Assembly (NCBI GenBank): GCA_030522415.1
Contig: CM060124.1
Span: 23,856,454 to 23,920,453 of the forward strand
Direction of reading: 5' to 3'
DNA from: Channallabes apus
Taxonomy: Eukaryota; Chordata; Actinopteri; Siluriformes; Clariidae
Length of the DNA stretch: 64,000 nucleotides
Below, in pieces: positions 43,850-55,041 of this stretch. The first letter of the stretch is position 1; every line of letters begins with the position of its first letter. The notes under the pieces are model-generated. The model searched no databases, was not told where the DNA came from, and saw nothing but the letters and a program-made list of their open reading frames with translations. The position numbers and the translations under genes were made by a program.

Positions 43850-44620
43850 ATGGTGTCACACAATCTAATCAGCTAATTAACTCAAAACACCTGCAATGGT
43901 TTTCTGAGCGTTTAATTGATCTCTCAGCCTAGGTTAGTGGGCCACAAAAGATCATTGCTAAAGAAGCTAGCTGTTTACAGAGTTCTGTATCCGAGCACAT
44001 TAATGTAAAGTTTAATGGAAGGAAAAAATGTGGTAGAAAAAGGTGAACAACAGGGATAGCCTTAAATGGATTGTGAAAGTACGCATATTCAAGAATTTGG
44101 GGGAGATTCAACAGGAGTGGACAGCAGCTGGAGTCACTGCTTTAAGAGCCACCACAAACCGACGTGTTCAAGACATGGGCTACAATTGTCGCATTCATTG
44201 TGTCAAGCCACTCTTGAACCAGAGACAAGAGGTGTCTTAGCTAGGTTAAGGATAAAAAGAATTGGACTGTTGCATAGTGGGCTACAAGTCCTCTTTTCAG
44301 ATGAAAGTAAATTTTCCATTTCATTTGGAAATCAAGGCCCCTGTGTCTGGAGGAAGTGAGGAGAAGCACAGAATCCAAGTTGCTTGAAGTCTAATGTAAA
44401 GTTTGCAGTCAGTGGTGGTTTGGCCAAGTCATCTACTGGTGTTGGTCCACTGTGTTTTATCAGATCCAAGGTCAGCGTAGCCATCTACCAGGATGTTTTA
44501 GAGCACTTGATTTTCATGAAGAAAGGAATTTCTAGCAGAAAGTTTGTGTGCCTGGGTGAAATTCCCTTGTATCTGGTCAACATTTTTCTGTGAACTTGTC
44601 AGATGTCAGAAAGTTGTAGC
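43850..44620 (+). pseudogene. Second Tc1-like transposase, decayed
   Basis: The sequence follows a common fish Tc1-like transposase gene: GGAAGGAAAAAATGTGGTAG near the DNA-binding/linker part, then a CAAGAATTTGGGGGAGATTC block, GACATGGGCTACAATTGTCG, CTTTTCAGATGAAAGTAAAT (LFSDESKFSIS, first catalytic Asp) and GTGTTTTATCAGATCCAAGG. The second Asp and the Glu region are lost and several frameshifts are present. It is a different lineage from the Tc1 at 20134. Confidence 0.7.
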
Positions 44621-45069
44621 AGAAAGTCAATTGAGTATACTTCACCCAGTGTTCTTGGGAACAATTAGGTGAAGCTTCCTAATTTAAACTTAGCCAGGCA
44701 GTGGGATGTAAAACACCATAATTACCCTTCAGATATATTCTCAAGCTCATTTTCCTGATGTTAATTAGTCAGCAAGTGAACAACTCAAGGCAAAAAAGCA
44801 CTGAGGCTTGAAACCCAGCATTGCTACAATGATAATTGGTGTGATTTTTTTGTTGAAAAGTAAAGACTGCAATGTTTCAGAAAATGTTCATGTTCATTTT
44901 ACATTTAAAACTATAAAATTAATGACCTTTTAAGTAAGAATCTGAAAGTTAATTATATGTCACCCATACAATTCTTATCAATCATCTACCATTGTTTTGA
45001 AGGGTTGATTTTATTTCTGTAGAAACTGATATTTAAACATGCCATTCAGATTTTTTGCAATGTCATATT

Positions 45070-45124
<55 letters not shown>
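45070..45124. repeat. (TAGA)n microsatellite
   Basis: About 13 tandem TAGA units without interruption. Confidence 0.97.
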
Positions 45125-45125
<1 letters not shown>

Positions 45126-45129
45126 GTAA

Positions 45130-45832
45130 TTGAAGTGCTTAGACCATTCTATAGCTCTGTGCTCAGCATTGTGGGAGTCATCTATATCATTGCTTGTGAA
45201 GAGTTAAGTCAATCATTTGCAGGGTGTATGGTATGGATGAGGGGCTCAGAACCCTGGGGTGCTCCAGTGTTTAGGGTGATGGAGACATGTCTGTCCATCC
45301 TTACTACTGTGGTTTGAATTGGGCCAGAGCATATTATGGAATAGGACATTGCTTCACTAATTTCCCCCTCTCTATAAAGTTATACTTACTAAGATATTTA
45401 GATATGTTGTTAGATTATTAAGAAAACTTTGTAAAATGACATAGTATTTACACAGCCTTGACAATTAAATGAACTTAAAATCTAGTGGCAAAGGAAATCT
45501 AATAGCATAAGAAGAAGAGAGCAGAGTTAACACATTTTATATATAAAAAAATTTCAAATAGTTGCCCCTTAAATTTCTACAGAATTTATAAATGGTATAT
45601 GAGTTAAACAATATTCAAGATGGTTAAGATAATTCACAGGAATAGCCACATTAGAACCATTATTATCACTCTGTACTGCGCAATCCTGAGTCCTATAAGG
45701 TTTTAATAAACATACAGTATAAAGTGACATATTATTTTTTTTTAGCACAAAATAGGCAATGTGATAAACTTTCATTTTAACAAACTATAGAAGGTACTGC
45801 GCAAAAAATAATAACAATAATAATAATATCAC
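45130..45832. other. No clear gene; LINE-like fragment possible
   Basis: Sequence at 45165-45320 with GAACCCTGGGGTGCTCCAGTG resembles a segment found in fish Rex1/CR1-type LINEs, but it is too short to be sure. The rest is AT-rich without recognisable content. The last five bases, ATCAC (45828-45832), are the target duplication of the following solo LTR. Confidence 0.35.
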
Positions 45833-45959
45833 TGTAAGGAATCGCCACTAGAGGACAATGTTTTGTCTTTTGTAGTTTTTTGTTTTGCAGACTCAGTTTC
45901 ACAGAAGGCATCTCGGTCAGGTGATGCGGGAGCACACCTGAACCGAGGCAGGTCATTAA

Positions 45960-47133
45960 GGCTGAATCCCAATTCTATTTTCTACCCCTTTGTTTGACCA
46001 TGTTGAAAATTTCGCTTAGCCCGAAAAAGGTCCCGAAAAATCTTCGTTTGGAGGGCTATCTGGCCCTTCCCCTTACCCCTACCCCTCCAACCAAAAGAGA
46101 AATGAGACACCCCTACAGTACCCCTTCACGTGAACGCGCCAAACGGAGGGGTAGGGCTAAGGCTGAATCCCAATTCTACCCCTTACCCCTACACACCTAT
46201 CCCTACCCCTCCGTTTGGCGCGTTCACGTGAAGGGGTAGGGGTGTCTCACTTCTCTTTTGGTTAGAGGGGTAGGGGTAAGGGGAAGGGCCAGATAGCCCT
46301 CCAAATGAAGATTTTTCAGGACCTCACTTCAAACGAAGGGCTAAGCGAAATTTTCAACATGGCTGCTCACTTGAGCAAGCAGACCCATAAATGTTAAGAC
46401 ATTTTTGCCATTAATAAAGATTTTTATGACAAGTTTTCATTATATGTATATTGCCTTTAGTCTTGTGTTTGTATTTATGGTGATGTTCTGTAAAGAAACA
46501 TTTGCAAAAAAATCGCTAAAGTTTGCTAGCTGATAGCACCGATTGCACGATCTTACAAATATATATATTTTATGTCACATACACTTTACTGCATGCTACT
46601 GTATACAGATATGAAAGTTCAGTAGCACGGCAGTTTGCCGAGCATTTGATAACGCATTGTTTGTTTTGCTTACGGCCATATGTGTACATGTTAATGAACG
46701 GTGCTTACACTATTCTTACTTATTGCAATGTGACCACAGTTTTGTAATTTATATTCTGTATAGAGACGGCTGAGGAAACCTGAAGGCTCATCTGTTTCCG
46801 TGGTGAAAATGAGCAACTTTAAAAAAAGATCTAAATACTGTACGGCGCAATAAAACTTTGGGAGTGAGTAATCTCTCTCTTATTGGAATGTGTGATAAAC
46901 ATCGGCGCATGTCCTCTAACGTAACATTAGGAGCTAGCGGCAACGTATGATGACGTATACAGTGTTGTAGTGGTGTCCCATTTCTTATGAGAAATATTTA
47001 AGCCCTTCCCCTTTCCACTTCATTTCAAGGGACAAGGGGAAGGGGCGAGGGGTAGGGGAAGGGGTAGAAAATACAATTGGGATTCATCCCAACCCCTAAG
47101 TGTAGGGGTAAGGGGTAGAATTGGGATTCAGCC
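45960..47133. mobile_element. Harbinger-type non-autonomous element, ends GGCTGAATCCCAATT
   Basis: The inverted ends GGCTGAATCCCAATTCTA (left; the right end gives the same on the opposite strand) are flanked by a 3-bp TAA on each side (45957-45959, 47134-47136), the target type of PIF/Harbinger. The ends continue into CCCCTTACCCCTAC-type stretches. No transposase frame. It is inserted inside the solo LTR. Confidence 0.8.
46001..46365. repeat. Large internal palindrome of the Harbinger-type element
   Basis: The left arm (about 46001-46155, with TTGAAAATTTCGCTTAGCCC, GGGCTATCTGGCCCTTCC, TTCACGTGAACGCGCC) is repeated inverted at about 46195-46362. The centre contains another copy of the terminal GGCTGAATCCCAATTCTACC. 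The structure suggests that a shorter element inserted into, or was duplicated head-to-head within, another. Confidence 0.85.
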
Positions 47134-48063
47134 TAAATCTTCAATAAATAGCTGATTAGTCTGGGAAACTGGGTCGAGCATTGAATGTGTGTATAGACTG
47201 TCATTTATGTGGGCATTATGTTTTGTTCAGATTATATATTTTGATTTAAGTTTTGTTGGGTTTTGACTCTCATGTTGGCAATGTCTACAGTAGTTCTTCT
47301 GTGTGTGTGTCTAAGTTTGTGGAGCTGACTCAGTCATGTCAAGTGTGATATGTTTAATGTGTATGTAAGTAGTGTTTGTGTCCTTCTGTTTCTTTGGGTG
47401 TTTAGCCGGTTGGGTAAGTAGCTAGGTGTGTCTTTGGCTAGGAGCTTGTTTAACTAAAACCCATGTTGAGCTAACTACTAGGTTTAGCTAATTATCAGGT
47501 TTAGCTAACTGCCATGCTTCTAGCCTTTGTGTCTCTAGCCTTTTCATGTTTCTAGTCTCCCTGGCCTCTAATTTCTGTGTCGCCTGCCTCCCTAGTTTCC
47601 CTGTGTCTTTAGCCTCTGTGTTTCTAGCTGCCCTAGTTTCTGTGTCTCCAGCATCTAGTTCCTCCCCTGTCTCTCGTGGCATCGTACTATGTTTGATGTC
47701 TAGTTTTTAGGTAAGTGTAGTTGGGTATCTTGTTAGGCTAAAGGCATGTTTAGTTAAAGGTATGTTTAGCTGATTGCCATGGGTAGCTAAATCTCCATGT
47801 TTAGCTAATTGTCATGTTTAGCTAATTGCCATGGCTTTAGTTTTGCCTAGTCCCATTTCTAGTCCCGCCTCTAGCCTCTGTGTGTCTGGTCTCCTGCCTC
47901 TGTTTGTCCGGTCTCCCGCCTATAGCCTCTTTGTGTCTCTAGTTCTGTCTATAGTCCCTTCGTGTGGCTACTATTGTCTGATCAGGTGTCAGCTCCCGAC
48001 TTAGGGTGTGTGTGTCTTGTAGCCTGTGTCACAACACAGAGCATTAGGTGTAACAGGTATTAG

Positions 48064-48190
48064 AGCCTGCATGTGTCCTTAAGCCTGTGTTTTGCCACAG
48101 GGCTTATACTATGTGTCCTTAAGCTTGTGTTTCGCCACAGGGCTTATACTATGTGTCCTTAAGCCTGTGTTTCGCCACAGGGCTTAGGCT
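48064..48190 (+). repeat. 41-bp tandem repeat (about three units)
   Basis: The unit TGTGTCCTTAAGCCTGTGTT followed by TCGCCACAGGGCTTATACTA is repeated three times with small differences within the solo LTR. Confidence 0.85.
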
Positions 48191-48445
48191 TGCTGTTACA
48201 GGTATTAGAGCCTGTCTGTGTCCCTTAACGTGTCTTGCCATATAGTACATGTTTCACCATATGTTTTTGAGTATTGTTTGAGTTTGGCGTTTGTTCCTTT
48301 GTTTGTTTTGTGTCTTTACTATTTATATCCTATGACTGCCCTTATTAAATAACTCTTTTTGTTTGCAAAACGCTTCTGCATTTATGCCTGCTCGTTCCGC
48401 CCACGGCGACAACATCCGCCATTACTACCCATTCATGACAATCAC

Positions 48446-48979
48446 ATAGCCAGAGAAAATTGCACACATATTTATCACATTTTTATGGTTGTCAGTTGTT
48501 TCTTTGCCAAAAAAAAAAAAGATATATAATCAATATTTATATCTTAAAAGTTCTACATTTTTTGCAACATCTTCCCATATAATAGTACTAAAATTTAGAC
48601 AATACCTGAAACCCAAATGCACAGTTGGTTGTCCGAAGCCTCCCTATTCGCCCACACACATGCATATATGCACATATATAAATCATAGCTAGAGCTATTG
48701 ACATTTACTGTACAATAATGATTTTTATTTTAAAGAAAAACATTGGTTAAATGTTGTTTAGACCGACAGGTTCATTAGCTGATGATTTTTTTTTTTTTTA
48801 CAAAGAATCAACTTACATAACCTATCTCTGTTTTTATGTTTATTGTTATTTAAAAAATGGCCTTATATTTGTGTAAATGTTTCATGTGTTTTTTTTTTTT
48901 TTTTTTTAGAAATTTGGTTGTATTAAATATTTATGCAGTATTATCAGACCCTCTTATTTAATGCAATCCAGTGTCTTCT
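48446..48979. other. AT-rich spacer, nothing recognised
   Basis: Poly-A, poly-T and AT-rich runs only; no open frame with recognisable features. Confidence 0.6.
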
Positions 48980-50169
48980 GCCTCATTTCCACTACACTGG
49001 TGCTGGTGCCCGGTGCCGGTGCCCGGCCGGTGCTGAACTGGGAACCACCCGAGAACCGGCCCGCGTTTACACTAGACAGGAGCTCAGCGGGAGCTGCATG
49101 ATAATACGTCACAGGCCACGCCCACTAAACAGAAACTAACATGGCCGAAGTCAGTTATTCTCCAGACTATTAAAATGTATTTCAGTATCTCCAAAGGCAG
49201 CTTATTCGACGTGTTATAACCGCTGAAACAGAACGACATAGACAACGATTACGTGCAAGACGACTGGTAAGTTCTGACACCCCGTTAACTTACAATGTGT
49301 TTTTTTTTTTTTTACCGAGATTAGCATTAGCTCAAATGCTAATGCTATCTAACTATACTGTTGTTTTTCTTTTTCAACACGTAATTTATGCAGTAAATAA
49401 CATTTAACATTTACATTTTCAGATCGCCTCAAAACTTTGTGTGCGCCGTAAATCGCCCGTGATGTGGATGTTGCCATCACAGCAAGGAGCTGATGTAAAA
49501 GCGGCATTAATGGACTACAACAGACAGGACCAATACATCTGTAGTGTTTTATTGAAATGCAACAGTGCAGACAATTGAAGAACATTTAGCCAAAAGGCAA
49601 CAAAGTAAAAAAAAATTAAAAAGTGGCAACGAGTACAGTGCAAGCATGTTTTTGTAAATTAAACTGTGATTACAATAATAAATTTTAAAAAATGAAGAAA
49701 AAAAAAACATTAGCTGTGTGTTGTCTGGTTTTTCTCCATAACATTAACCATTCGTTCCAAAAGGCCCAGCATAGCACCTGATGTCTCATCCATTTTATTA
49801 AGAATGGCCTCATTCTCCACCGCTGCCACTTTTACACAGCCCCTTCTTTTTTACTTCTTTTTTTTTAAGTACTTTGCAATTTCTCTTGAATCTCTGCGGA
49901 TATCCAAATTGCTAAAAGCGCTTTAGCTTCCTCCGCACTCCACGTTTGGGTCGCCGCCATTTTATTTTTAGAAAAATCTCCCTATAACTCCGCCCACTGC
50001 TCGTGACGTCACGGGTTCTCGGTTCTAGACCAGCAGCGTTTAGGGGCCGGTTCGGTGCTTATTTTAGGGCACCGGCACCAATTTTTATTCTGTGGAAAAG
50101 CGCGGCACCGGTTCCAAAATTGGGAACCGGCACGGAACCGGCACGGGAACCAGAGCAGTGGAAAAGGCC
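48980..50169. mobile_element. Myb-carrying element, copy 1 (internally deleted)
   Basis: Imperfect inverted ends: GCCTCATTTCCACTACACTG on the left and GGCCTTTTCCACTGCTCTGG on the other strand at the right. It aligns with copy 2 (56158-58096), but the stretch corresponding to about 57018-57745 is missing at 49811, removing most of the minus-strand Myb-like gene. No clear target duplication is visible at either copy. It lies directly upstream of the RTE sequence. Confidence 0.8.
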
Positions 50170-52542
50170 TATTCTTGTGCCAGTCCCAAGTCTGTTGGGT
50201 CCCACTGGTGCTGTTGACCTACAGGGTGCCGGTGGAAATTGGGCTACTGTTGGTCGAAGAAGGAGAGGAGGAAGGCGTGTTTGAAAGCAGAGAGAGAAAA
50301 GGAAAGGCAAGAGTTTAGGAGTGAAACTAGGGACCTTGAATGTTGGGACCATGACAGGGAAGGGAAGAAAGTTGGTTGATATGATGCAGAGAAGGAAGGT
50401 GGATATACTGTGTGTCCAGGAGACCAGGTGGAAAGGTAGCAAGCCCAGAAGCTTAGGATCAGGGTTCAAATTGTTTTTCCATGGTGTGGATGGGAAAATA
50501 AATGGAGTAGGAGTTATCCTGAAAGAGGAGTTTGTAAGGAATGTCCTAGAGGTGACGATAGTATCAGATAGGGTGATGAGTATGAAGCTGGAAATTGATG
50601 GTGTGATGTTCAATGTTGTTACTGGTTATGCTCCACAGGTAGGATGTGTGTTAGAAGAGAAGGAGAAATTCTGGAGTGAGTTAGATGAATTGATGCAGAG
50701 CATCCCCAGAGGTGAGAGAGTGGTGATTGGTGCAGACTTCAATGGACATGTTGGGGAAGGGAACAGAGGGGATGAAAATGTGATGGGCAGGGTTGGTCTT
50801 CAGGACAGGAATGTAGAAGGACAGATGGTGGTGGACTTTGCAAAGAGGATGGAAATGGCAGTAGCAAATACTTTCTTCCAGAAGAGGGAGGAATATAGGA
50901 TGACATATAAGGGCGGAGGCAGAAGTACTCAAGTGGACTACATCTTGTGTCGACGTTGTAATCTGAAAGAGATCAGTGACTGCAAGGTGTTGGTAGGGGA
51001 GAGTGTAGCCAGACAACACAGAATGGTGGTGTGTAAAATAAACCTAGTGCTGAGGAAGGTGAAGAGGACAAAGGCAGAGCAGAGGACAAAGTGGTGGAAG
51101 CTGAGAAAGGAAGAATGTTGTGTAGTCTTTAGGGAGGAGTTGAGACAAGCTATGGATGGTCAGGAGGTGCTTTCAGTTGACTGGACAACTACAGCCAATG
51201 TGATCAGGGAGACAGGTAAGAGGGTACTTGGTGTATCATCAGGTAACGGAAAAGGGGACAAGGAGACTTGGTGGTGGAATGAGGAAGTCCAGGAGTGTAT
51301 ACAGGGAAAGAGGCTAGCTAAGAAGAAGTGGGACTCTGAGAGGACTGAAGAGAGTAGACAGGAGTACAGGGAGATGCACCGTAAGGTGAAGGTAGAAGTG
51401 GCAAAGGCCAAACAAGGAGCATATGAGGACTTGTATGCTAGGCTGGACAGTAAGGAGGGAGAGGAGGATCTGTACAGGTTGGCGAGGCAAAGAGATAGAG
51501 ATGGGAAGGATGTGAAGCAGGTTAGAGTGAATAAATATAGAGATGGAAATGTACTGACAGATGCCAGGAGGGTGATGGGAAGATGGAAGGAGTACTTTGA
51601 GGAGTTGATGAATGAGGAAAACGAAAGAGAACAAAGAGTAGAAGAGGTGACTGTTGTGGAGCAGGAAGTAGCAAATATTAGTAAAAATAAGGTGAGAAGG
51701 GCGTTGAATAGGATGAAGAGTGGAAAGGCTGTTGGTCCTGATGACATACCTGTGGAGGTATGGAAGTGCTTAGGAGAGGTGGCAGTAGAGTTTCTGACTA
51801 GTTTGTTTAACGAGATCTTGGAGAGTGAGAGGATTACAGAGGAATGGAGGAGGAGAAGTATATTGGTGCCGATTTTTAAGAACAAGGGAGATGTGCAGAG
51901 CTGTGGCAATTACAGAGGTATAAAGCTAATGAGCCATACAATGAAGCTGTGGGAAAGAGTAGTGGAGGCTAGGTTAAGGGCAGAGGTGAGAATTTGTGAG
52001 CAGCAATATGGTTTTATGCCTAGAAAGAGTACATCAGATGCAGTATTTGGTTTGAGGATGCTGGTGGAGAAGTACAGAGAAGGTAATAAAGAGTTGCATT
52101 GTGTCTTTGTAGATTTAGAGAAAGCGTAAGACAGGGTGCCGAGAGAGGAGCTGTGGTGTTATATGAGGAAGTCTGGAGTGGCAGAGAAGTATGTTAGAGT
52201 GGTGCAGGACATGTATGAGAGCTGTAAGACAGTGGTAAGATGTGCTGTAGGTGTGACAAAAGAGTTCAAGGTGGATGTAGGTCTGCATCAAGGATCGGCT
52301 CTAAGCCCCTTTTTGTTTGCTCTAGTGATGGACAGGATGACAGATGAAGTTAGACAGGGGTCTCCATGGACTATGATGTTTGCAGATACATTGTGCTTTG
52401 TAGTCAGAGCAGGGAACAGGTGGAAGAAAATTTGGAGAGGTGGAGGTACGCTCTGGAAAGCAGACAAATGAAGGTTAGCCGCAGCAAGATGGAATACATG
52501 TGTGTGAATGAGAGGGACCCAAGAGGAACGGTGAGGCTACAG
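50170..52542 (+). mobile_element. RTE-type LINE, 5' and 3' truncated
   Basis: One long ORF encodes endonuclease and reverse transcriptase. The 5' part is cut at the border of the Myb-carrying element, and the 3' end is lost at the Ty3/gypsy LTR fragment at 52543. The single ORF with an apurinic-type endonuclease N-terminal to RT fits RTE-like non-LTR retrotransposons of fish. Confidence 0.8.
50321..52530 (+). pseudogene. RTE endonuclease-reverse transcriptase
   Basis: The endonuclease comes first: TLNVGTMTGKGRKLVDMM, VDILCVQETRWKG (catalytic Glu), VTGYAPQVG, VVIGADFNGHVG (Asp/Asn) and STQVDYILCRR. RT follows: KSGKAVGPDDIPVEVWKCLG, IFKNKGDVQSCGNYRGIKLM, YGFMPRKSTSDAVFGLRMLV. A TAA at 52127-52129 replaces the Tyr codon of the conserved AYDRVPRE motif A. 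The FADD active site reads FADT, with a small indel that shifts the frame (the true continuation VLCSQSREQVEENLERWRYA is in another frame from 52366). The 3' part of RT is missing. It is dead. Confidence 0.88.
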
Positions 52543-52688
52543 GAGTACTTTCGGGACTACCACCGATTGTCCGGGGTAAAAGCCAAACCTAAAAAGGATC
52601 CTTTTATGGGGCACGGCTGCTCTTTCTTTAGTAGCTTATGCCATCTTTTTTCCCCCCTATAAAAAGCCCTTTATGTGGCTGCGCTACA
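52543..52688 (-). mobile_element. Ty3/gypsy 3' LTR fragment (146 bp)
   Basis: Identical by eye to 55366-55511, the first 146 bases (minus strand) of the right LTR. It ends at a TGTAGCGCAGCC start, preceded on the minus strand by a G-rich polypurine tract (52689-52704). The rest of this LTR is gone where the RTE sequence begins. Confidence 0.85.
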
Positions 52689-53347
52689 TAGACCCCCCCC
52701 CAGCTTCCGGCGTTGGAGGAGAGTGTCCGTATTGGCGCTTTAAATTCGTCACATTACTTACATTGGGTTTTTGTGGGTTACCCCAAAACGCGGTGTGATT
52801 TATTGTCCCTTTTTTATTTTTTAATTCAGCTGGTCCCTCCCACTTGGGCGCTATATTAGTAAACTTATCTTGCTGGGCAGAAGAGTGTGGGTGCGGTTTT
52901 GGCCAAACCAGTTTGCCCGGGCGAAAGTGCGCTGCTTTCCCTCGGGTATTGTAGTTCCTGGCATGTTTGGCTCTCCGCTGTTCCTCTTGGTGTTTTCCCT
53001 CCTCTGCGATGATTTGAAATCGATGGGTATGCTGAGTGGGAGTCCTGTTCCTCCTCCTTCGCCGAATTCCCTTGACCTCGGTCTTCAGCCTCCGACATAC
53101 CTCACAAGATTTTACATAATGCCAGACATCCCTGCGCACATTGGGCCACCAGGCGACGTCTAGGAGCCTCAACAGTGTGTTCAGCCCCCCCCCGGTGGTC
53201 TCCCTTCGGATGGTTATGGAAGTGCCGCAAGAACGTCTGGGTTAAAGTCTGAGGTATCACCAGCTGAAATTTTCCTCGCTGCTTTCCTGCAACCCTGCGG
53301 TATAACGCCCCCTGGAGTCGTTCGAAGGTGATTCGAGGGTTCTCCAC
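52684..53347 (-). pseudogene. Ty3/gypsy integrase fragments
   Basis: Two frames. The first (53347-53102) has [20 protein letters not shown] and [13 protein letters not shown], the first part of the H2C2 zinc-binding domain. After a shift at a run of nine C (53187-53195), the second (53172-52684) has [20 protein letters not shown] and [11 protein letters not shown] completing the Cys pair. The catalytic DDE core is mostly missing. A C-terminal-domain-like stretch [15 protein letters not shown] follows, then a basic tail. Confidence 0.8.
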
Positions 53348-54104
53348 GCCCTTCGGGTGCTTCCCCGTTTCCAGCTGACCTACAGAGCTGAGCGATGGAA
53401 AGTCCTGCGAGGTGTTTCGACGGCGGGCGGTCTGTGGTTCCCTTTCTGGTCTTCTCCTGGCTGTGTTGACTCTCCACCTTTTTCCAATATGCTTTAGCTC
53501 CCATGCAGTCCTTTTCTACCATTGCCCCCACCTTCACCAACTGTTCCACAGAGTTCACAGTACCTCGGAGACAGCCAGCTACTCGGGGGTTGATGTTATT
53601 CAGCACTCTGCTCACCAGCTCTTGCTCAGTGATGTCAGGCTTCCACTTCAGACAGAGGGCCTGGTAGTCATAGGCGAAGTCCCTCAGGCGTTGGTCCGGC
53701 TGTTGTACCATAGCCCTTAACTTGTCTTCCACTTCAGTTAAGTAGTCGTCAGGTAAGAATGCAGCTAGAAATGCCTGTTTAAACGACTCCCAATCCTTGA
53801 CTTTGCCTTTTTCCGCCTTCCACCAGCTCAGAGCAGGTCCGTGTAGCACTGTGCTGAGGGTTCCTATCAGTTCTGCGCTGGGAAGTGGCCGAATCTCCAG
53901 ATAGTTTTCGCATTGCTCAACAAAATTAAGCACATCCGCTGTCTCCGAGGTGTCACCGAAAGAGGGAAACTCCAGGCGGATGGGAGGTTGAGCATGGAAG
54001 GAGGAAGCAGTTGGCGAAACTGAGGAGGTGAGCGGGGTAGATGGAGAGGCTGGGACAGGAGGAGGAACTTCATAGGTTAGATGACTTCTTTGAGATAGTA
54101 CCAT
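53214..54104 (-). CDS. Ty3/gypsy gag protein
   Basis: A 296-codon open frame with a Pro/Ser-rich start and a Retrotrans_gag core: [70 protein letters not shown] and [20 protein letters not shown]. It overlaps the end of the upstream ORF by 35 bases in another frame. The C-terminal 60 residues read through the deletion join into the integrase region. No zinc knuckle is seen. Confidence 0.8.
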   Translation of the reverse strand: MVLSQRSHLTYEVPPPVPASPSTPLTSSVSPTASSFHAQPPIRLEFPSFGDTSETADVLNFVEQCENYLEIRPLPSAELIGTLSTVLHGPALSWWKAEKGKVKDWESFKQAFLAAFLPDDYLTEVEDKLRAMVQQPDQRLRDFAYDYQALCLKWKPDITEQELVSRVLNNINPRVAGCLRGTVNSVEQLVKVGAMVEKDCMGAKAYWKKVESQHSQEKTRKGTTDRPPSKHLAGLSIAQLCRSAGNGEAPEGRGEPSNHLRTTPGGVIPQGCRKAARKISAGDTSDFNPDVLAALP

Positions 54105-54780
54105 TTCTAGCTGCCTCCATTGGCGTACTGGGTGTACGTAGGGCAGGAGAGTGAGATGAAGCAGGGGTGTAGGGCTGTAACCTGTTTATGGTGGGCGTGC
54201 TAGTGAGACGCAGCTTCTTCATCTGCCTCTCCCATACAACGTCGCGCCGCAAAAAACAATCAGTCACAGCTCTCTCCAGTTTCTCTACGGCCTCCTGGCA
54301 GTAGCGCTCCAGCTCCGCTAAGCCGCGGTCGACTGCCTGCCGAAAACTGATTTCCCTGTTTATAGTGCTGGTAATAGATTCTCTCAAATCTTGCTCTAGT
54401 ATGCCCACTTTTTCGGAAAGAGTCACCACCTCCCCTTTACATTGATTAAGTTCTGTTTGTAATGTTTGTATCATATCCACATTAGACAAATGACCCACAA
54501 TATCATCATCATCATCATCATCATCATGCCTATCAGATATATACAATGAACTAATCAATGAAGTTATCTCTGCAGTAGGATTACGGTAAGTCACATAAGC
54601 GTCTATGGCAACATCTACCTGATCCTCAGGTATATTACTATTAACAACAGAGTCGGCCTTCACGGCCCCACTAGCATTAGCATTATTGTTTTTAGCCTTG
54701 TTAGTGTCCATCTTGCTTTGCCACGCCACACAATACCAGAAAATACACAAAACAGATTCCCCGTACGTACGGGCCACCAA
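54070..54780 (-). CDS. Ty3/gypsy upstream ORF (236 aa), coiled coil
   Basis: Frame from the primer-binding-site side to 54070. It includes a run of aspartates (DDDDDDDD, 54489-54520, an ATC repeat), then a leucine-zipper-like coiled coil (TLQTELNQCKGEVVTLSEKV) and a Lys/Arg tail. The ATG at 54712 (MDTNKAKNNNANAS) is a likely native start, since the first 23 codons overlap the primer binding site. It overlaps gag in a different frame, so gag could be made by frameshifting or separate initiation. Function not known; a role as gag N-terminal region is likely. Confidence 0.55.
   Translation of the reverse strand: MVARTYGESVLCIFWYCVAWQSKMDTNKAKNNNANASGAVKADSVVNSNIPEDQVDVAIDAYVTYRNPTAEITSLISSLYISDRHDDDDDDDDIVGHLSNVDMIQTLQTELNQCKGEVVTLSEKVGILEQDLRESITSTINREISFRQAVDRGLAELERYCQEAVEKLERAVTDCFLRRDVVWERQMKKLRLTSTPTINRLQPYTPASSHSPALRTPSTPMEAARNGTISKKSSNL
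54762..54779 (-). promoter_or_regulatory. Ty3/gypsy primer binding site
   Basis: On the minus strand TGGTGGCCCGTACGTACG follows the LTR end (...GTTACA) after three bases. The TGG start and position fit a tRNA primer site; I do not assign the tRNA. Confidence 0.6.
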
Positions 54781-54782
54781 TA

Positions 54783-54973
54783 TGTAACGTTCAGCTTTTT
54801 TTTAAGTTACAGTAATACGGGCTCTTGCATCTACTTCCGGTATTGCGCAAGCGCGGCGGCACAAGAAATGACACGAGCCAACAACTCCAAATAAACCCAA
54901 AGTGTAATAAGTGAAAAAACAAACAAAGGTGCACAAAAAACAAATATTTACAAAATATATACAAATATACGTA

Positions 54974-55041
<68 letters not shown>

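Larger units (their letters stand above)
45833..48440 (+). mobile_element. Solo LTR with 5-bp target duplication, carrying a nested element
   Basis: Begins TGTAAGGAATCGCCACTAG and ends CCCATTCATGACA, flanked on both sides by ATCAC (45828-45832, 48441-48445). TG...CA ends plus a 5-bp duplication and no coding interior fit a solo LTR, probably of a Ty3/gypsy element. Without the nested element (45960-47133) it is about 1.43 kb. The interior is rich in TTTAGCTAA and TAGCCTCTGTGT words, with a 41-bp tandem repeat at 48064-48190. A TATTAAATAA poly(A)-like signal near 48342 suggests that the transcript end lies close to the right side. Confidence 0.8.

Noticed and set aside
48064..48190. Possible CRISPR-like array (regular 41-bp repeats)
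   Set aside because: Units are directly adjacent without unique spacers, inside a solo LTR of a fish genome; it is a minisatellite.
49140..49560. Exon copies in Myb-carrying element copy 1 as a working gene
   Set aside because: A deletion near the start shifts the frame and most of the partner gene is gone.
51160..51909. 249-aa minus-strand frame rich in Ser/Leu/Phe
   Set aside because: Antisense to the RTE reverse transcriptase; composition simply mirrors the purine-rich sense strand.
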